This document shows, piece after piece, positions 33,249-43,804 of a stretch of 64,000 nucleotides of DNA. The translations under genes were made by a program, and so were the position numbers. Positions within the stretch are counted from its first letter, which is position 1, and the number at the start of each line of letters is the position of its first letter. The stretch is taken from positions 126,076,001 to 126,140,000 of the forward strand of contig CM073886.1 in the NCBI GenBank assembly GCA_037176705.1. Reading direction: 5' to 3'. Under the pieces are notes generated by a model, which did no database searches, had not been told where the DNA came from, and saw nothing but the letters and a program-made list of their open reading frames with translations. The DNA is from Molossus alvarezi. Taxonomy: Eukaryota > Chordata > Mammalia > Chiroptera > Molossidae.

Positions 33249-34035
33249 AAAAATGTATATACTTTCAGAGTAGAAGGGATTTCACAATCCTTTTAGTGCA
33301 TTGCTTCCCCAAATAAAGTTCACAAACAGGGTGTGGGGGTGTGTCACTCGGGGTACATGGATTCTCGACGAGAAATTTTTAATTGCTGGTTTTCATTTTG
33401 TTGGTGATCCCCAATGTGACATGAACACATCTGGGATCATACAGCTTCTATAGAGCTTCCTAATTTCACTGATCACATTTACCTTTATGTTTCTGACAAG
33501 TTCTTCCACTAGGGAAATCTCAAATGATGTCATGGCGCACACCACGAATGAACGGGACACAGAAGGTCAAATCGATTCAAGTAGGAGGAGCGGTGAGTCT
33601 CCGTGAGGCAGCATGGAACAGGGGTACCTGACCCAAAACAGCCCGCACCATTTTCCTCCGAACCACTGCCTGCGAGGGACAGAGCTGTCAGAGGGAGAAT
33701 TTGTTACAGTTGCCACTAGATCGTCGCTGATAGCTGGGTTTTAGAATGAGGGCCGGTTGTGTCAAAGAGCCTGGAAATTATTGATGACATTTTGTAGAAC
33801 ATACTTAAACAGTAACCACAGTAGCTTGCTCTGCATTTGTATTGTTGAGGTTAAAATGCAGGAACAGATGACATACACAACCACATGGGGCTACATCTTT
33901 CTGCTTTCACATCCAACACTGGCAATTTAGCTTCAGGACAAAACAAATCTGTCACATTGCATTAACGTTGAAAATTTTATCTTTGCTTTGGTTAACCTAA
34001 TCGGCAAGTTTGTTCTGCTTTTATAGTGTTTGAAA
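33249..34035. other. Unique sequence, no gene seen
   Basis: No recognised repeat or exon. Confidence 0.45.
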
Positions 34036-34612
34036 ACCCTTATTGTTGAAAATATTACAGATGCCCTTCCTTTTTACCCCCATTGGCCCCCTTCTCTCTG
34101 TTCCCGTCCCCAGGTGCCCGCAGGTTATGCATATATACATGTAATTCTTTGGTTTATTTCTTCCTGCTCCCCCTCCTCTCTTTCCTCTGAGGGTTGTCAG
34201 TCTCTTCCCTGCTCCATGTCTCTGGATCTATGTTGTTTGTCAGCTTATTTTGTTCATTAGATTCCACATATAAGTGAGATCATGTGATACCTGTCTTTCT
34301 CTGACTGGCTTATTTCCCTTAGCATAATACTCTCCAGGTCCCTTCATGCTGTCCCAAATGGTAAGAGATCCTTCTTTCTCACAGCTGCATAGTACTCCAT
34401 CGTGTATATGTACCACAGCTTTATTATCCACTCATCTACTGATGGGCACTCGGGCTGTTTCCAGATCTTAGCTATTGTAAATAGTGCTGCTATGAACATG
34501 GGGCTTATATTCTTTCTGATTGGGGTTTCAGGCTTCTTAGGATGTATTCCTAGAAGTGGGATCACTGGGTCAAACGGAAGTTCAATTTTTAATTTTTTGA
34601 GGAAACGCCACA
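34036..34612 (-). mobile_element. L1 3' end, reverse strand
   Basis: The 3' UTR (TTATTGTTGAAAATATTACA GATGCCC) joins an ORF2 C-terminal part read on the reverse strand: [40 protein letters not shown] and [13 protein letters not shown] three-base deletion and an early stop separate it from the 31 kb copy, so it is slightly older. 5'-truncated near GGAAACGCCAC at 34601-34611. Confidence 0.93.
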
Positions 34613-35810
34613 CAAAAGGAATCTGTAAGTACCTATACATCTGAACATGCTTCATTAACATTGAAATAAAATGTGATTTTGGTCAAGAACAGGCATGTGG
34701 AAGAAGTGTTGCCATTTTAAAGGCATTTGCAGAGAAGAGAAGATTGTATGTAAAATGATTCGTCCGTTTTCCTGGCTTAGCTGGGGTTTGCTCTGAGCAG
34801 AGCCAGGGACTGGGGTCCTTGTGCAATGGTCACTGAGGAAGCGATTTCAGGACAAGAGAGGAGCGAGGGAAGGCAAGCCCGGGGGAGGAGCTAGCCAGCC
34901 TGCGGTTTCAGCTGGGGACCAGTTGGAACCAACGTGGTCCCACTGGACGCGCTGGAGCATGAATTTCCCCACAGTCTGCCCCGGGTCAGCAGGGGTTGCT
35001 GCCCCCTGGGGTTATTCTAGCCGCTCCCCTCGGGAGAAGGAAAGAGCCGCAGGCCCCTGGCAGCAGCCACGGCAGAGGGCGGGTCTGGGGGGCCCTGGCA
35101 GAGCAGCCCGAGGCCTGCTGTACCACCTGCCCTCCTCGCTCAGGTCCACCTGCTTCTCCAGGTGAGCGAACTCCATGCAACACAGCTTCTCCAGGTTTCT
35201 GAATGGTCTGTTTTCCGGGAAAACTTACAGGAAGGTTATTTACACAAACTACAGCTCCACTGGTGCGATTGGCCCCGAGATTCTCGTCACCTGCCTCCTT
35301 CACGACCTGTTCTGGATGCCCTCACCCTTGGCTAGCACCTCTGGACTTGTCGTCTGGCCCTGCGGCCTGAGATCCCAGTCACCATGCCTTTATCAGCCCC
35401 GGCGAGCAGACTGGCCCGTCACAGTGCAATTGGCCATGGAAATCCGGAGACAGCCCAGCAGGCCACCCTGCTGGCGGCAGCCGGTGGCTTCTACTTCTCA
35501 CGAGGAGCAGGCCAGTGGCCCTGCCATGTGGTTGCTGTTCTGCGACGGTCTACAGGCTTGAGAAGCCCACGGGACCAGGAGTTAGCCATAGCTTTAAGTT
35601 TATCAGGACTTTCCCTGTATCTCCTGGTGGAAGGTTCCACCTTCTAAGAACCGAGACCCACAGAGAATAAAATGGCAGGAGTGGGGAAACACAAATTCCC
35701 CGAGTGAGGAAACACAGATCTACGTTGGCCACACTCCAAGCACTTACATCTGCGTTTAACAAATAGGCCATGCTCAGTAAATGTACGTGGATCCTGGATT
35801 TGCATTTTCA
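34613..35810. other. Unique, GC-rich in part, no gene proven
   Basis: The 34.9-35.6 kb part is GC-rich with overlapping frames of 68-128 codons on both strands. CCAGGTGAGCG at 35159 resembles a splice donor, but no matching exon protein was recognised. CpG density is below the two islands listed above. Confidence 0.4.
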
Positions 35811-36137
35811 TAAATGCTGGACCACCCTGGCCAGTTTGACTCAGCAGTTAGTGTGTGAGGCCAAGGTCCAAAGGGTTGTGGGTTCGATTCTGGTCAAGGA
35901 CACATACCTGGGTTGCAGGTTTGATCCCTGACCCCAATCGGGGTTGTGCAGGAAGCAACCAATCGATGTGTCTCTCTCACATTGATGTTTTCCTCTCTCT
36001 CTCTCATTCCCTCTCCCCCTCTCTCCCTCCCTTCCCTTCTCTTCCGCTCTCTCTAAAATCAATAGGAAAATATCCTCAGGTGAGGATTAACAAAAACAAT
36101 AAATAAATGAATAAGTAAATAATTAAATGCTGGACCA
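35811..36137 (+). mobile_element. VES-type SINE, forward
   Basis: The body (35825-36123) lies between perfect 14-bp TSDs TAAATGCTGGACCA. It has CCCTGGCCAGTTTGACTCAG, a B-box-like GTGGGTTCGATTCTGGTCAA, GGTTGTGCAGGAAGCAACCA ATCGATGTGTC, a CT-rich body, TCTAAAATCAATAGGAAAAT ATCCTCAGGTGAGGATTAA and a tail rich in AAATAAAT. Confidence 0.97.
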
Positions 36138-36992
36138 TGGGTCCCACTGATGGATCTTTCCCAAGATGAGTTATAAACTGTAGGAATGCATATGTCTACA
36201 TTAGTGTCTATTATTTTTGCTTAAAAACATGACTGTAGTCTATTTAATATGGAACAATATTTTACACAGTATTAAAATTAAAGTTGATAACTCATCTTTC
36301 TTAGTGGTATATAAAATAAGGGTACATTTTGAACCATTGGTGTCTTAGAATGTGTACAACAGTGTCTTCCACCTACTGTGTGCTGGGAACACGGATAAGT
36401 TACAGCCTCTGTCCTCAGAAAAGTCACTTCAACTTCAGCTAAATGTTTATAGTGTCTGGTAGGCGGCATCGAGTGTTCTTACTGGAAGTGGGCAGTAGCC
36501 CTGTTTCATGTGCTAAGCATCAGGGTTATTTGCACTTCTGTTTTCAGCCCATGTTCACTCACTGAACATGTTCTCTGTCCCCGGCCCATTTTCCCAACAG
36601 TTTGTCTCTGTGGCCAGCAACACCCCGAAGCAGCAAATGCCGCAGGCTGATGGGTTTTCTGACAGGACTATAGCAGTTTCACATAATTAAGTGACACTGT
36701 CTGAGATTTTAAAAGCCAAATGGGGGATGAGGGAAGGAAAGAACACTGTGTGCAAACATTGCTATGGTAACATGAACCAATTTGGTCAGAAGCACATTTG
36801 CCCAATATTGGGTAACATCGTTTCAGAGGACAGCGTGAAGCCTGGGTTCTGGGGGAATGCTGACCTAGAGGGGAAAGTGCTGAGCCTGGACAGGTCTATT
36901 TGCCAGATGGGGAGGCAGAGAAACAACGAGCCTGTGGTTGGTGTCACATGTGATGGGGGAGGGGAGAGGTGTGACTATAGTTGAGCATTTCA
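36138..36992. other. Unique sequence, no gene seen
   Basis: A 97-codon forward frame (36691-36984) begins MTLSEILKAKWGMREGKNTV. It shows no recognisable domain. Confidence 0.4.
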
Positions 36993-37231
36993 TCCCCAGA
37001 CTTTTTAAAAAATATGTTTTTATTGATTTTTTAGAGAGAGAGGAAGGAAGAGAGAGATAGAAACATCAATGTTTTGCGAAACATCCATCAGCTGCCTCCT
37101 GCACGCCCCCTACTGGGGATCGAGCCGACGACCCAGGCACGTGCCCTGTGGGGAATCAGACCGGACCTCTGAGTCCATGGGACAAAGCTCAGTCCACTGA
37201 GCCACAGCGGCCAGGCGGTCCCCAGACTTTT
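36993..37231 (-). mobile_element. VES-like SINE carrying a CTCF-core-like motif
   Basis: The body (37006-37218) is flanked by perfect 13-bp duplications TCCCCAGACTTTT (36993-37005, 37219-37231). It reads TTTTTATTGATTTTTTAGAG, GAAACATCAATG, CAGCTGCCTCCTGCACGCCC, a B-box region with a deletion (CACGTGCCCTGTGGGGAATC), and GCCACAGCGGCCAGGC. Same subtype as the 21.1 kb copy. Confidence 0.96.
37104..37116 (-). promoter_or_regulatory. CTCF-core-like motif inside a SINE
   Basis: CGCCCCCTACTGG, identical to 21294-21306 and in the same orientation, inside an independent SINE insertion. Confidence 0.5.
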
Positions 37232-38189
37232 GAATGAGCTTTTGGAACATAGCAGATCCTGGGATGTCTTCCTGAAACCTGGGTTATCTTTTACTGTTCA
37301 CCCGTCCAAACAGAACACCTGGTCATTGTGACAGCACAGCCAAGTTTCAGGGACAGAGAAATACAAAATGATTTCATTTTCTTACTCTCACTGAAGGTTT
37401 TCTGGACCTTCATCATACACTTTTTTGGTGGGGGGTCTTGTTATGCCCCCACCGTGGGAGATGCTGTGAGAAAGCTCAGTAGCTAAAGCTTGCTACTGAT
37501 GAGACACCTCTGGCGTATTAACCAATCAGCGCTCTGCACCCGACTGCAATGGACTCCTGTCCTGTTGGTCACAGTGTTAGAGCAGGTGCTGGCGAATGTG
37601 TCCCTCTGTGTCCATTAGGTGCGGGCAGTGGTGATCTGAGTACACACGTCTGGTTGCTAAGGGGTTGTTTACGCACCTACATTTGTTCAAAGAATGGCTG
37701 GTTTACTGGATTTGGATGAGCAATTTATTTTGGGGGTGTCTTCCCACCCTGTCACAATTTAGGAAGTTTGACTTTTGTGTTAGCTTCTGAGACAGAATTC
37801 TGCTCGTGAAATGACTCGTTTGAGATCAAAAGAAAATCAATCAGGCAGGTGTCGCAGGAAGGGAAGAATATTTGGCATTGTGATCCCAAGTCAGTAACAC
37901 TCCCTCTGTAAGGTGAAAATGGTTCCTGACCAGCATCTCACCCTGCCCAACACAAACAAGTCAACAAAAGTCTAAAGCAGAATTCTCGACCCCCAATTCT
38001 CAAGGTCGAGTTCCCGTTTCTTTAAGGCAAAGAGGAAGGTTTCCATGAAAAAGAGTGTTGTAAAAGGCCCCACTGTTTCTCATCGATTCTGAGTTAGAAA
38101 ACCATTTATAGGGAGGCAGAGGGGATGTGGAGAATAAACGTGGACTGGAGACCTGTGACCTGGCCCTAAAATGCCACCTCTCACCACTG
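37232..38189. other. Unique sequence, no gene seen
   Basis: Contains a CCAAT box context (TTAACCAATCAGCGCTC at 37519-37535) but no TATA box or LTR ends that I can define. Confidence 0.4.
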
Positions 38190-38325
38190 AGGTGACTTTG
38201 AATGGTCACATTGCTCCTCTGGGCCTGTTTCCTTGTCCCTACTCAGCCCACTGGAGACCACAAACCACTAAAGGTTGGAGTAAATAACCTCTAAGATTAT
38301 TTTTGGCTCAAGTATTCTTTGGTTT
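38190..38325 (+). mobile_element. MIR-like SINE fragment
   Basis: GAGGTGACTTTGAATGGTCA CATTGCTCCTCTGGGCCTGT TTCCTTGTCCC followed by AATAACCTCTAAGATTATTT fits an old MIR-type SINE. Confidence 0.55.
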
Positions 38326-38429
38326 TATAAAAAGGGTGATGGTTGAAAATAAGGAAAAATTATTTGAAAAGATTTAGGAGGGGGAACTGCTCCTAAGACC
38401 GATAGTTATAATGCCGCAGCAGCAGAAGC

Positions 38430-38623
38430 CAGCATGTACTGAGTGCCCCTGCGTGCTGAACATCGTGTCAGAGACGTGTGCCCTTGTTTAAGATTTACCC
38501 CAACTCAGGTGGGCTGTGTTGTCATCCTTCTTTGACAGATGGAGAAAGTAGGAGGAAGTTACGCAGTTTACACAGCTAGTAAATGGCAGAGCCAGACTTT
38601 GAACCCAGGAAAAGTTCATCGGA
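38430..38623 (-). mobile_element. MIR SINE
   Basis: Reverse MIR: ATGTACTGAGTGCCCCTGCG, TTGACAGATGGAGAAAGTAG, TACACAGCTAGTAAATGGCA GAGCCAGACTTTGAACCCAG. A short SINE is inserted just beyond it. Confidence 0.88.
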
Positions 38624-38746
38624 GCCACTGTTTCTTTTTTTTTTTTTGGTACGTGCCCCTAGCAGGAACCGAACCCGGGACTCTCTGGTCCTCAGGCCGA
38701 GGCTCCCACCGCTGAGCCAAACCGGCCAGAGCGCCACTGCTCTTTT
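38624..38746 (-). mobile_element. Short head-only SINE (about 94 bp)
   Basis: The body (38639-38732) lies between GCCACTGTTTCTTTT and GCCACTGCTCTTTT. It consists of a T-run (the A-tail on its own strand) joined directly to GGTACGTGCCCCTAGCAGGA, ACCGAACCCGGGACTCTC, and CGCTGAGCCAAACCGGCCAG. Only the tRNA-like head with its B box is present; the CT-rich body and 3' segment are missing. The junction is the same as in the 47.5 kb copy. Confidence 0.93.
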
Positions 38747-39226
38747 CAGGAAGCAAGAAAGAAGGAAAGTAAGACGACTCTCCACCTGGTATAGAATCAC
38801 CGGGCTATTTTGGGGGAAGATGTCCCGAGCGGGTTTATAATCCGGGAGCTTCAGTGTGGTGCCTCTGGCCTCTGAAACTGCAGTGCGACATTTTTCTGGG
38901 CAACAGATCCGTGGGACAGCCCTGCTGCACATTCCTACAGGTGACCCTCAGACAGCAGAAACGCGCTCACCCTTCCCTTCACTCCGCACACGGAGCGCTC
39001 TCTCTTGTTGTTCTGTCTTTAGAGAGAAGGGGGAGCATGAATGTTTCTGATGGGAAAAAGGAGCAGGACCAAAGCTTCAGCGCTGAGCTCATCACACTGC
39101 AATACTGTTTCTTTCCCAACACACTTTCAGGGCCCAGAAGTTCTGCCTCCTGCCTCATCTTCTGTGTATATGACAGGCTGTGCCAATAGTAAGCACTCAG
39201 TAAACAGAGATTCTTTCTACTTATAA
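38747..39226. other. Mostly unique sequence; possible L2 remnant
   Basis: 39075-39205 (CACACTGCAATACTGTTTC ... GCCAATAGTAAGCACTCAGT AAACAG) resembles a decayed L2 3' end. The 111-codon frame across it is not a gene. Confidence 0.4.
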
Positions 39227-39465
39227 ACTAGATTCATATTTAACATTTTTTCCTCTTTATTGATTTTAGAGAGAGAGGAAGTGAGAGAGAGAGAGAAACA
39301 TTGATGAGAGAGAACATTGATTGGCCGCCTCCTACGTGCCCCCCCACTGGGGATCAGGCCCATAACCTGGACATGTGTCCTCACTGGGAATCAAACCGGC
39401 GACCTCTTGGTGCCTGGGTCGGTGCTCAACCACTGAGCCTCACCAGCTGGACTAGATTCATATTT
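39227..39465 (-). mobile_element. VES-like SINE (TTTATTG-tail subtype)
   Basis: The body (39242-39450) lies between ACTAGATTCATATTT at 39227-39241 and 39451-39465. Contains CTTTATTGATTTTAGAGAGA, GGCCGCCTCCTACGTGCCCC, CACTGGGAATCAAACCGGCG and ACTGAGCCTCACCAGCTGG. The CTCF-like core reads GTGCCCCCCCACTGG, so it is changed. Confidence 0.96.
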
Positions 39466-39748
39466 TAAACAAAAAAAAAATGAAAAGTGAAAAATGTGGG
39501 ATGACAAATGGGCCATATGCTTCTCAAGATAAAATAATTCCAAGTATTTAAAATGATCAATTATGCAAAGGTAAACCTAAAAGCAAATTATGTATGTTTG
39601 CCCTTCAGGTAGAACATCTGATAGGAAGACACCTGTGCCAGTTTTAGCATCTGGAAATTTCAGGCAAGCTCTTGCTTACTTGAAATTCTCCACCCGTGTT
39701 AATGAACACTGAGCATCCCTGCAAATTGCCAGGATTGTGTTCCCCATT

Positions 39749-40044
39749 TAAAGTCAAGAATAGGCCCTGGCCAGTTTGGCTCAGCGGTTAGAGCGTCCGC
39801 CTGTGGTCCGGAGAGACCCGGGTTTGGTTCCCGCTAAGGGCATGTACCTCGGTTGCAGTTTGTCCCCGGCCCTGGTTGGTCGTGCGGGTGGCAGCCACTC
39901 GATGTGTCCCTTTCACATCGATGTTTCCCTCTCTCTCTCTTCCTCTCTCTCCCTCCCACTCTGTCTGTGCAAAAAATGGAAAAAATGTCCTCGGGTGAGG
40001 ATTAAAAAAAAAAAAAATAAAAAAAAAAATAAAGTCAAGAATAG
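39749..40044 (+). mobile_element. VES-type SINE, forward, near consensus
   Basis: The body (39764-40029) lies between perfect 15-bp TSDs TAAAGTCAAGAATAG. It has GCCCTGGCCAGTTTGGCTCA GCGGTTAGAGCG, GACCCGGGTTTGGTTCCCGC, GTCGTGCGGGTGGCAGCCAC, TTCACATCGATGTTTC, a CT tract, and TGTCCTCGGGTGAGGATTAA followed by a long A-tail. CpGs are well preserved, so it is probably a young copy. Confidence 0.97.
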
Positions 40045-40904
40045 CTCCCCAAGTTCTTTCCTTGGCTCACGTTTCGCAAAGAGAGCAGAGCAGCTGCACA
40101 GGAGTGTTGGGTGTCCGCGCGGTTCATCCCTGGAGGGGCTTCTCTCCCACTTACTGCTCTTTGTTCCTATTTTAAAATCGTCGTCAGCGTTTTTATCTCG
40201 GCTTTTCTCATTGTCTGCAATTTTCTGGCTCCTGTGCACAAATGATTTCTGTCCTTTTCCCTCGGACTTCGCGTTGGTTGAACTGATTTGCGTGTTTTTG
40301 GTCAAAGGTGAGTAAAAAGTTCTTTAAAGCAAACAGCTGATGTAGATGCTAATTGTACCGTCTGGTTGCAAACTGTGTGAAATTGTCCATATGTTACGCT
40401 CTTGAGTGTTACATTCCAGATTTTCTTTTTAATTTGTGTTCTTGTAGCCATGACACGGCATTCTTGAAGGGATTTGTTTTCATTTTCCCTCTCCCTCCTT
40501 TCACGAGAAAAATTGTGTCTGTGAGGAATACTTTCTTTACTTTGGTTTCAGTAGTCTTGCATTTTGTGAATTATTAATACATTAACTACATAGAGACCTT
40601 TCTCCTTGCAGCTGTTTGAGCTGCGGATGAGCAGATAGTGCCCTCAGGCTGGAGTTAATGGAGAGGAAAAGCCATTATAAAGTTCATCCTGCAAGGGTTT
40701 AAAATCGGGCCTGGTGAGGCACACACTCCCTGGCCCCTCAACCCACCCACAGCCATGATCTCCTGCTGTCTTCAGAACCTCAGGTTCTTTCTGCCCCCAG
40801 GGAAGTTACCACTCTCACCAAACCATTCCTACCAAATCCAAAGTCCCGTGGATCTATTTTGATACAATTTAGGTGTGAAATGAAAACTTTGACAGTTAAA
40901 AAGC
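40045..40904. other. Unique sequence, no gene seen
   Basis: No repeat recognised. Frames here (for example 40353-40577, 74 codons) have no family features. Confidence 0.4.
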
Positions 40905-42165
40905 TAAAGGAATTCGGCACCACCAAACCAGTATTAATAGAAGTGTTAAAGGGTCTTCTTTAAGAAAAAGAACAAGAAAAAAAACCACCTTAAAATATGA
41001 ATAAAATGGCAATAAATATATATCTATCAAAAACGACTTCGAATGCAAATTGATTAAATGCTTCAGTAAAAGACATGGGGAGCTGAAGGGAGAAGGAAAC
41101 ACCACCCTTGTCTGTGATGCACACCAGAGACCCACTTCAGGTGGAAAGACACACGCGCGGAAAGTGAAGCGATGAAGGAAGATCTTTTGTGAAAATGGAA
41201 ACAAACACACACAAAAAAGCTGGGGTAGCACTACTTATACCATTAAAAATAGACTTTAAAGCAAAGACTATAACAAGACATTAGGAAGGACCCAGCAATT
41301 CCACTCCTGAGTAGTTATCTGAGAAAACCCAAAACACTAAATCAAAAAGACATATGAATCCCTCTGTCCACTGCGGCATAATTTACAATAGCCAAGACAT
41401 GGAAGCAACCTTGTCCATCAAATGGGTAAAGAAGAATTGGTGCATATATACAGTGAAATGTGATTCAGCCATAAAAAAAAAAAATCTTGCCGTCTGCAAC
41501 AACATGGATGGACTTAGAGGGTATTGTGCTTAGTGAAATAAGTCAAACAGAATCTAAAAACAAAATAAATGGCCCTGGCCGGTTTGGTTCAGTGACAGAG
41601 TGTCAACCTGCGGACCAAAGAGTCATGGATTTCATTCCGGTCAAGGGCACATACCTTGGTTGCGGTTTGTCCCCGGCCCTGGTTGAGTCATACAGGAGGC
41701 AGCCAATTGATGTGTTGCCCTCACATCAATGTTTCTCTCTCTCTCCCTCTCACTCTATCTGAAGATGAATAGAAAAATATCCTCAGTTGAGGAATAAAAA
41801 AAGTAAAAATAAAAATAAAATAAATGAACAAGCAGAATAGAAACAGATTCATAGATACAGAGAACATTTTGAAGGTTACCAGAGGGGACGGGGGTTGAGG
41901 GAATGGGAGGAAAAGGTAAAGGAATATAGAAGAACAAATTGGTAGTTACAGAATGAACAGTCACGGTGATGTAAAGTACAGCAAAGGGAATATATTCAAT
42001 AATATTGCAATAACTATGTATGGTGTCAGATGGGTACTTGAAATATTAGAGTGATCACTTTGTTAGATATATAAATGTCTAATCACTGGATTGTACACCT
42101 GAAACTAATATAATATTGTTTGTCAACTATAATTTGAAAAATAAAAAGTGATTTAATATGAAAAG
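40905..42165 (+). mobile_element. Old L1, internally deleted, split by a SINE
   Basis: 40905-41275 holds the end of ORF1 (encoding ...TKPVLIEVLKGLL-stop) and the decayed start of the ORF2 endonuclease (AAAGCTGGGGTAGCACTACT T). At about 41278 this jumps to the ORF2 C-terminal region (ACCCAGCAATTCCACTCCTG, TAATTTACAATAGCCAAGAC). After the SINE, the 3' UTR resumes (AGAATGAACAGTCACGGTGA ... GGATTGTACACCTGAAACTA). Some 3 kb of ORF2 is missing, so this is a deleted or recombined copy. Confidence 0.85.
41562..41826 (+). mobile_element. VES-type SINE in an old L1
   Basis: The body (41572-41816) lies between AAAATAAATG at 41562-41571 and 41817-41826. It has GCCCTGGCCGGTTTGGTTCA, CATGGATTTCATTCCGGTCA, ATACAGGAGGCAGCCAATTG, CACTCTATCTGAAG, and ATCCTCAGTTGAGGAATAAA. 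Confidence 0.95.
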
Positions 42166-42176
42166 AAACAAAAAAT

Positions 42177-42937
42177 CTTTGTCAGTTTGGTCCATATTAG
42201 ATTCTCCATGAACTAGAATAAAATTTAGATTACCTTTGTAGGATTGGATAAATAACCAAATTGGTAGGTTATATTCAATAACAGCAGCAATCCCCACAAA
42301 CACCTAAGACTACAAAGATGGTGTTTGAAATTAATATGTAAATAGAGAACTACTACTTTCTGTTTTTGAAAGACTAATTTTGAAGGTTTACTTTGGAAAC
42401 CAGGAGAGACTATAAGTCATGTTAGGTGTGTTTGCTCAAACTCCTCCATGGCAGATAAAATGGGCCATACTTGGCAATGAAGGTTCACATGTGCTATGTA
42501 TTGAGGACAGAGAAACAGACCTTCTTTGGCTTCATATTTGAAGGTACTCTCTCTTTTGGGAACACCCATCACTTGGTGTTTCATAAATGTTCAGAAAGTG
42601 TTTGAATGAATGAAGAAAGCAAAAGAGAATCAATGTGTAGCCTGACATATTTTCCTTTTTACAGATGAAAAGGGGGTGAGACATTTATTAGTTGGCCTTT
42701 TAAAATCAGAGCAATTATATGCACAGTTGTTGATGTAATAGGGGTGTTCTGAAATCAGCTAACCCACATGCAGAACCTTGATTGTGTTCTAAAGCCAAAA
42801 TTATGCCTTATCCTTTTAAATAGTGAAAAGTAGTTGTGACTGTAACCTACCAATTTGGCTATTGATCCAAACCAGCAAAGGCAATCTAAACTTTATTTTA
42901 GTTCATGGAGAATCTAACATGGGCCAAACTGGCAAAG
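42177..42937. repeat. 94-bp inverted repeat flanking about 570 bp
   Basis: The left arm 42177-42270 (starts CTTTGTCAGTTTGGTCCATA) and right arm 42844-42937 (ends GGCCAAACTGGCAAAG) are reverse complements with no gaps: 83 of 94 positions match, and most mismatches are transitions. The inside is AT-rich with no coding frame. The layout fits an old non-autonomous DNA transposon with long terminal inverted repeats, or two opposed copies of one unknown repeat. No clear TSD was seen outside the arms. Confidence 0.85.
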
Positions 42938-43804
42938 TTTTAATTTCATGCCTAAATTGTATTAAAATAGAAAGCTATGATCATGTTAGTAGTAAGATTT
43001 GTTAATATGCAATTTAGAATATTTGGAATTTGTCCAGGAATCCCAGAAATTGTTGAATTACACTCTCGATGCCTCATCTCAAGGTCATCACCCAGAAAAT
43101 GAAGCAAGAAAAACATTATACTTTGTTGCTCGTAGAGACATTGTTTTCAAGTGTCAGTGGAGAGCTCTAGAGAGCTGTACAGATTTTTTGGAGAAATGCT
43201 TGATCTAACCTTGGCTGGCCTCAATTGATTTAAATGAAGTGACAGAGAATCCTGCTCAATCTATTTAACCTCTAAGCAAAGTCCCTGCTGTTGCCGCTCT
43301 TGCCAGGTCTTAAAGAAGTAGAAAAGAGTCCAAAAGACTAAAAAAATTTATCCAAATACGTGGGTGGTATGGAGTTATGCACCCAAAATGAGAATGACCT
43401 CCATTCTGTCTTACATAAGTTCGAGAAGAGACAGTATCTCAGGATTAGTGGAAAAGAGAGTTCACATGAGATCCCAAACTTTCGAATGCTCTGTTTTTTA
43501 ACTTGGCCTGTAACTCTACCCACTCAACGGCTAATTAATTGTCCTTAATCCATACCAATTATAGCCCATTCCTTCTGGCTATAGAAAGAAAAAATGGAAG
43601 AAATACCTGGCAATCCTACTGACCAGCACTAAGCAGAACCAAATGCCTTCTGCAATTCTTCATATGTTATATGGGAAGAATAATTAACTTGCAAAGAAAC
43701 AACAAAATGTCTGCTCAGTGTAACAAAGGCATTCCCATGCCCTGCTGCAAAGGACATTATAACACATTCTTTTCCTATTATTCTAAAATTCTAGTTAAGA
43801 CAAT
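42938..43804. other. Unique sequence, no gene seen
   Basis: Frames up to 69 codons without recognised features. Confidence 0.4.

Noticed and set aside
34821..35165. Possible coding exon ending at CAG|GTGAGC near 35161
   Set aside because: The donor-like site is good, but the 114-codon frame matches nothing I know, other frames are also open, and no acceptor or partner exon is evident.
37480..37560. CCAAT box suggesting an LTR promoter
   Set aside because: No TATA box, polyadenylation signal, TG...CA ends or TSD could be placed.
39764..39850. tRNA genes
   Set aside because: tRNA-like boxes are present in every SINE head, but each is followed by a CT-rich body and A-tail and flanked by a TSD. 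None folds as an intact tRNA gene by inspection.
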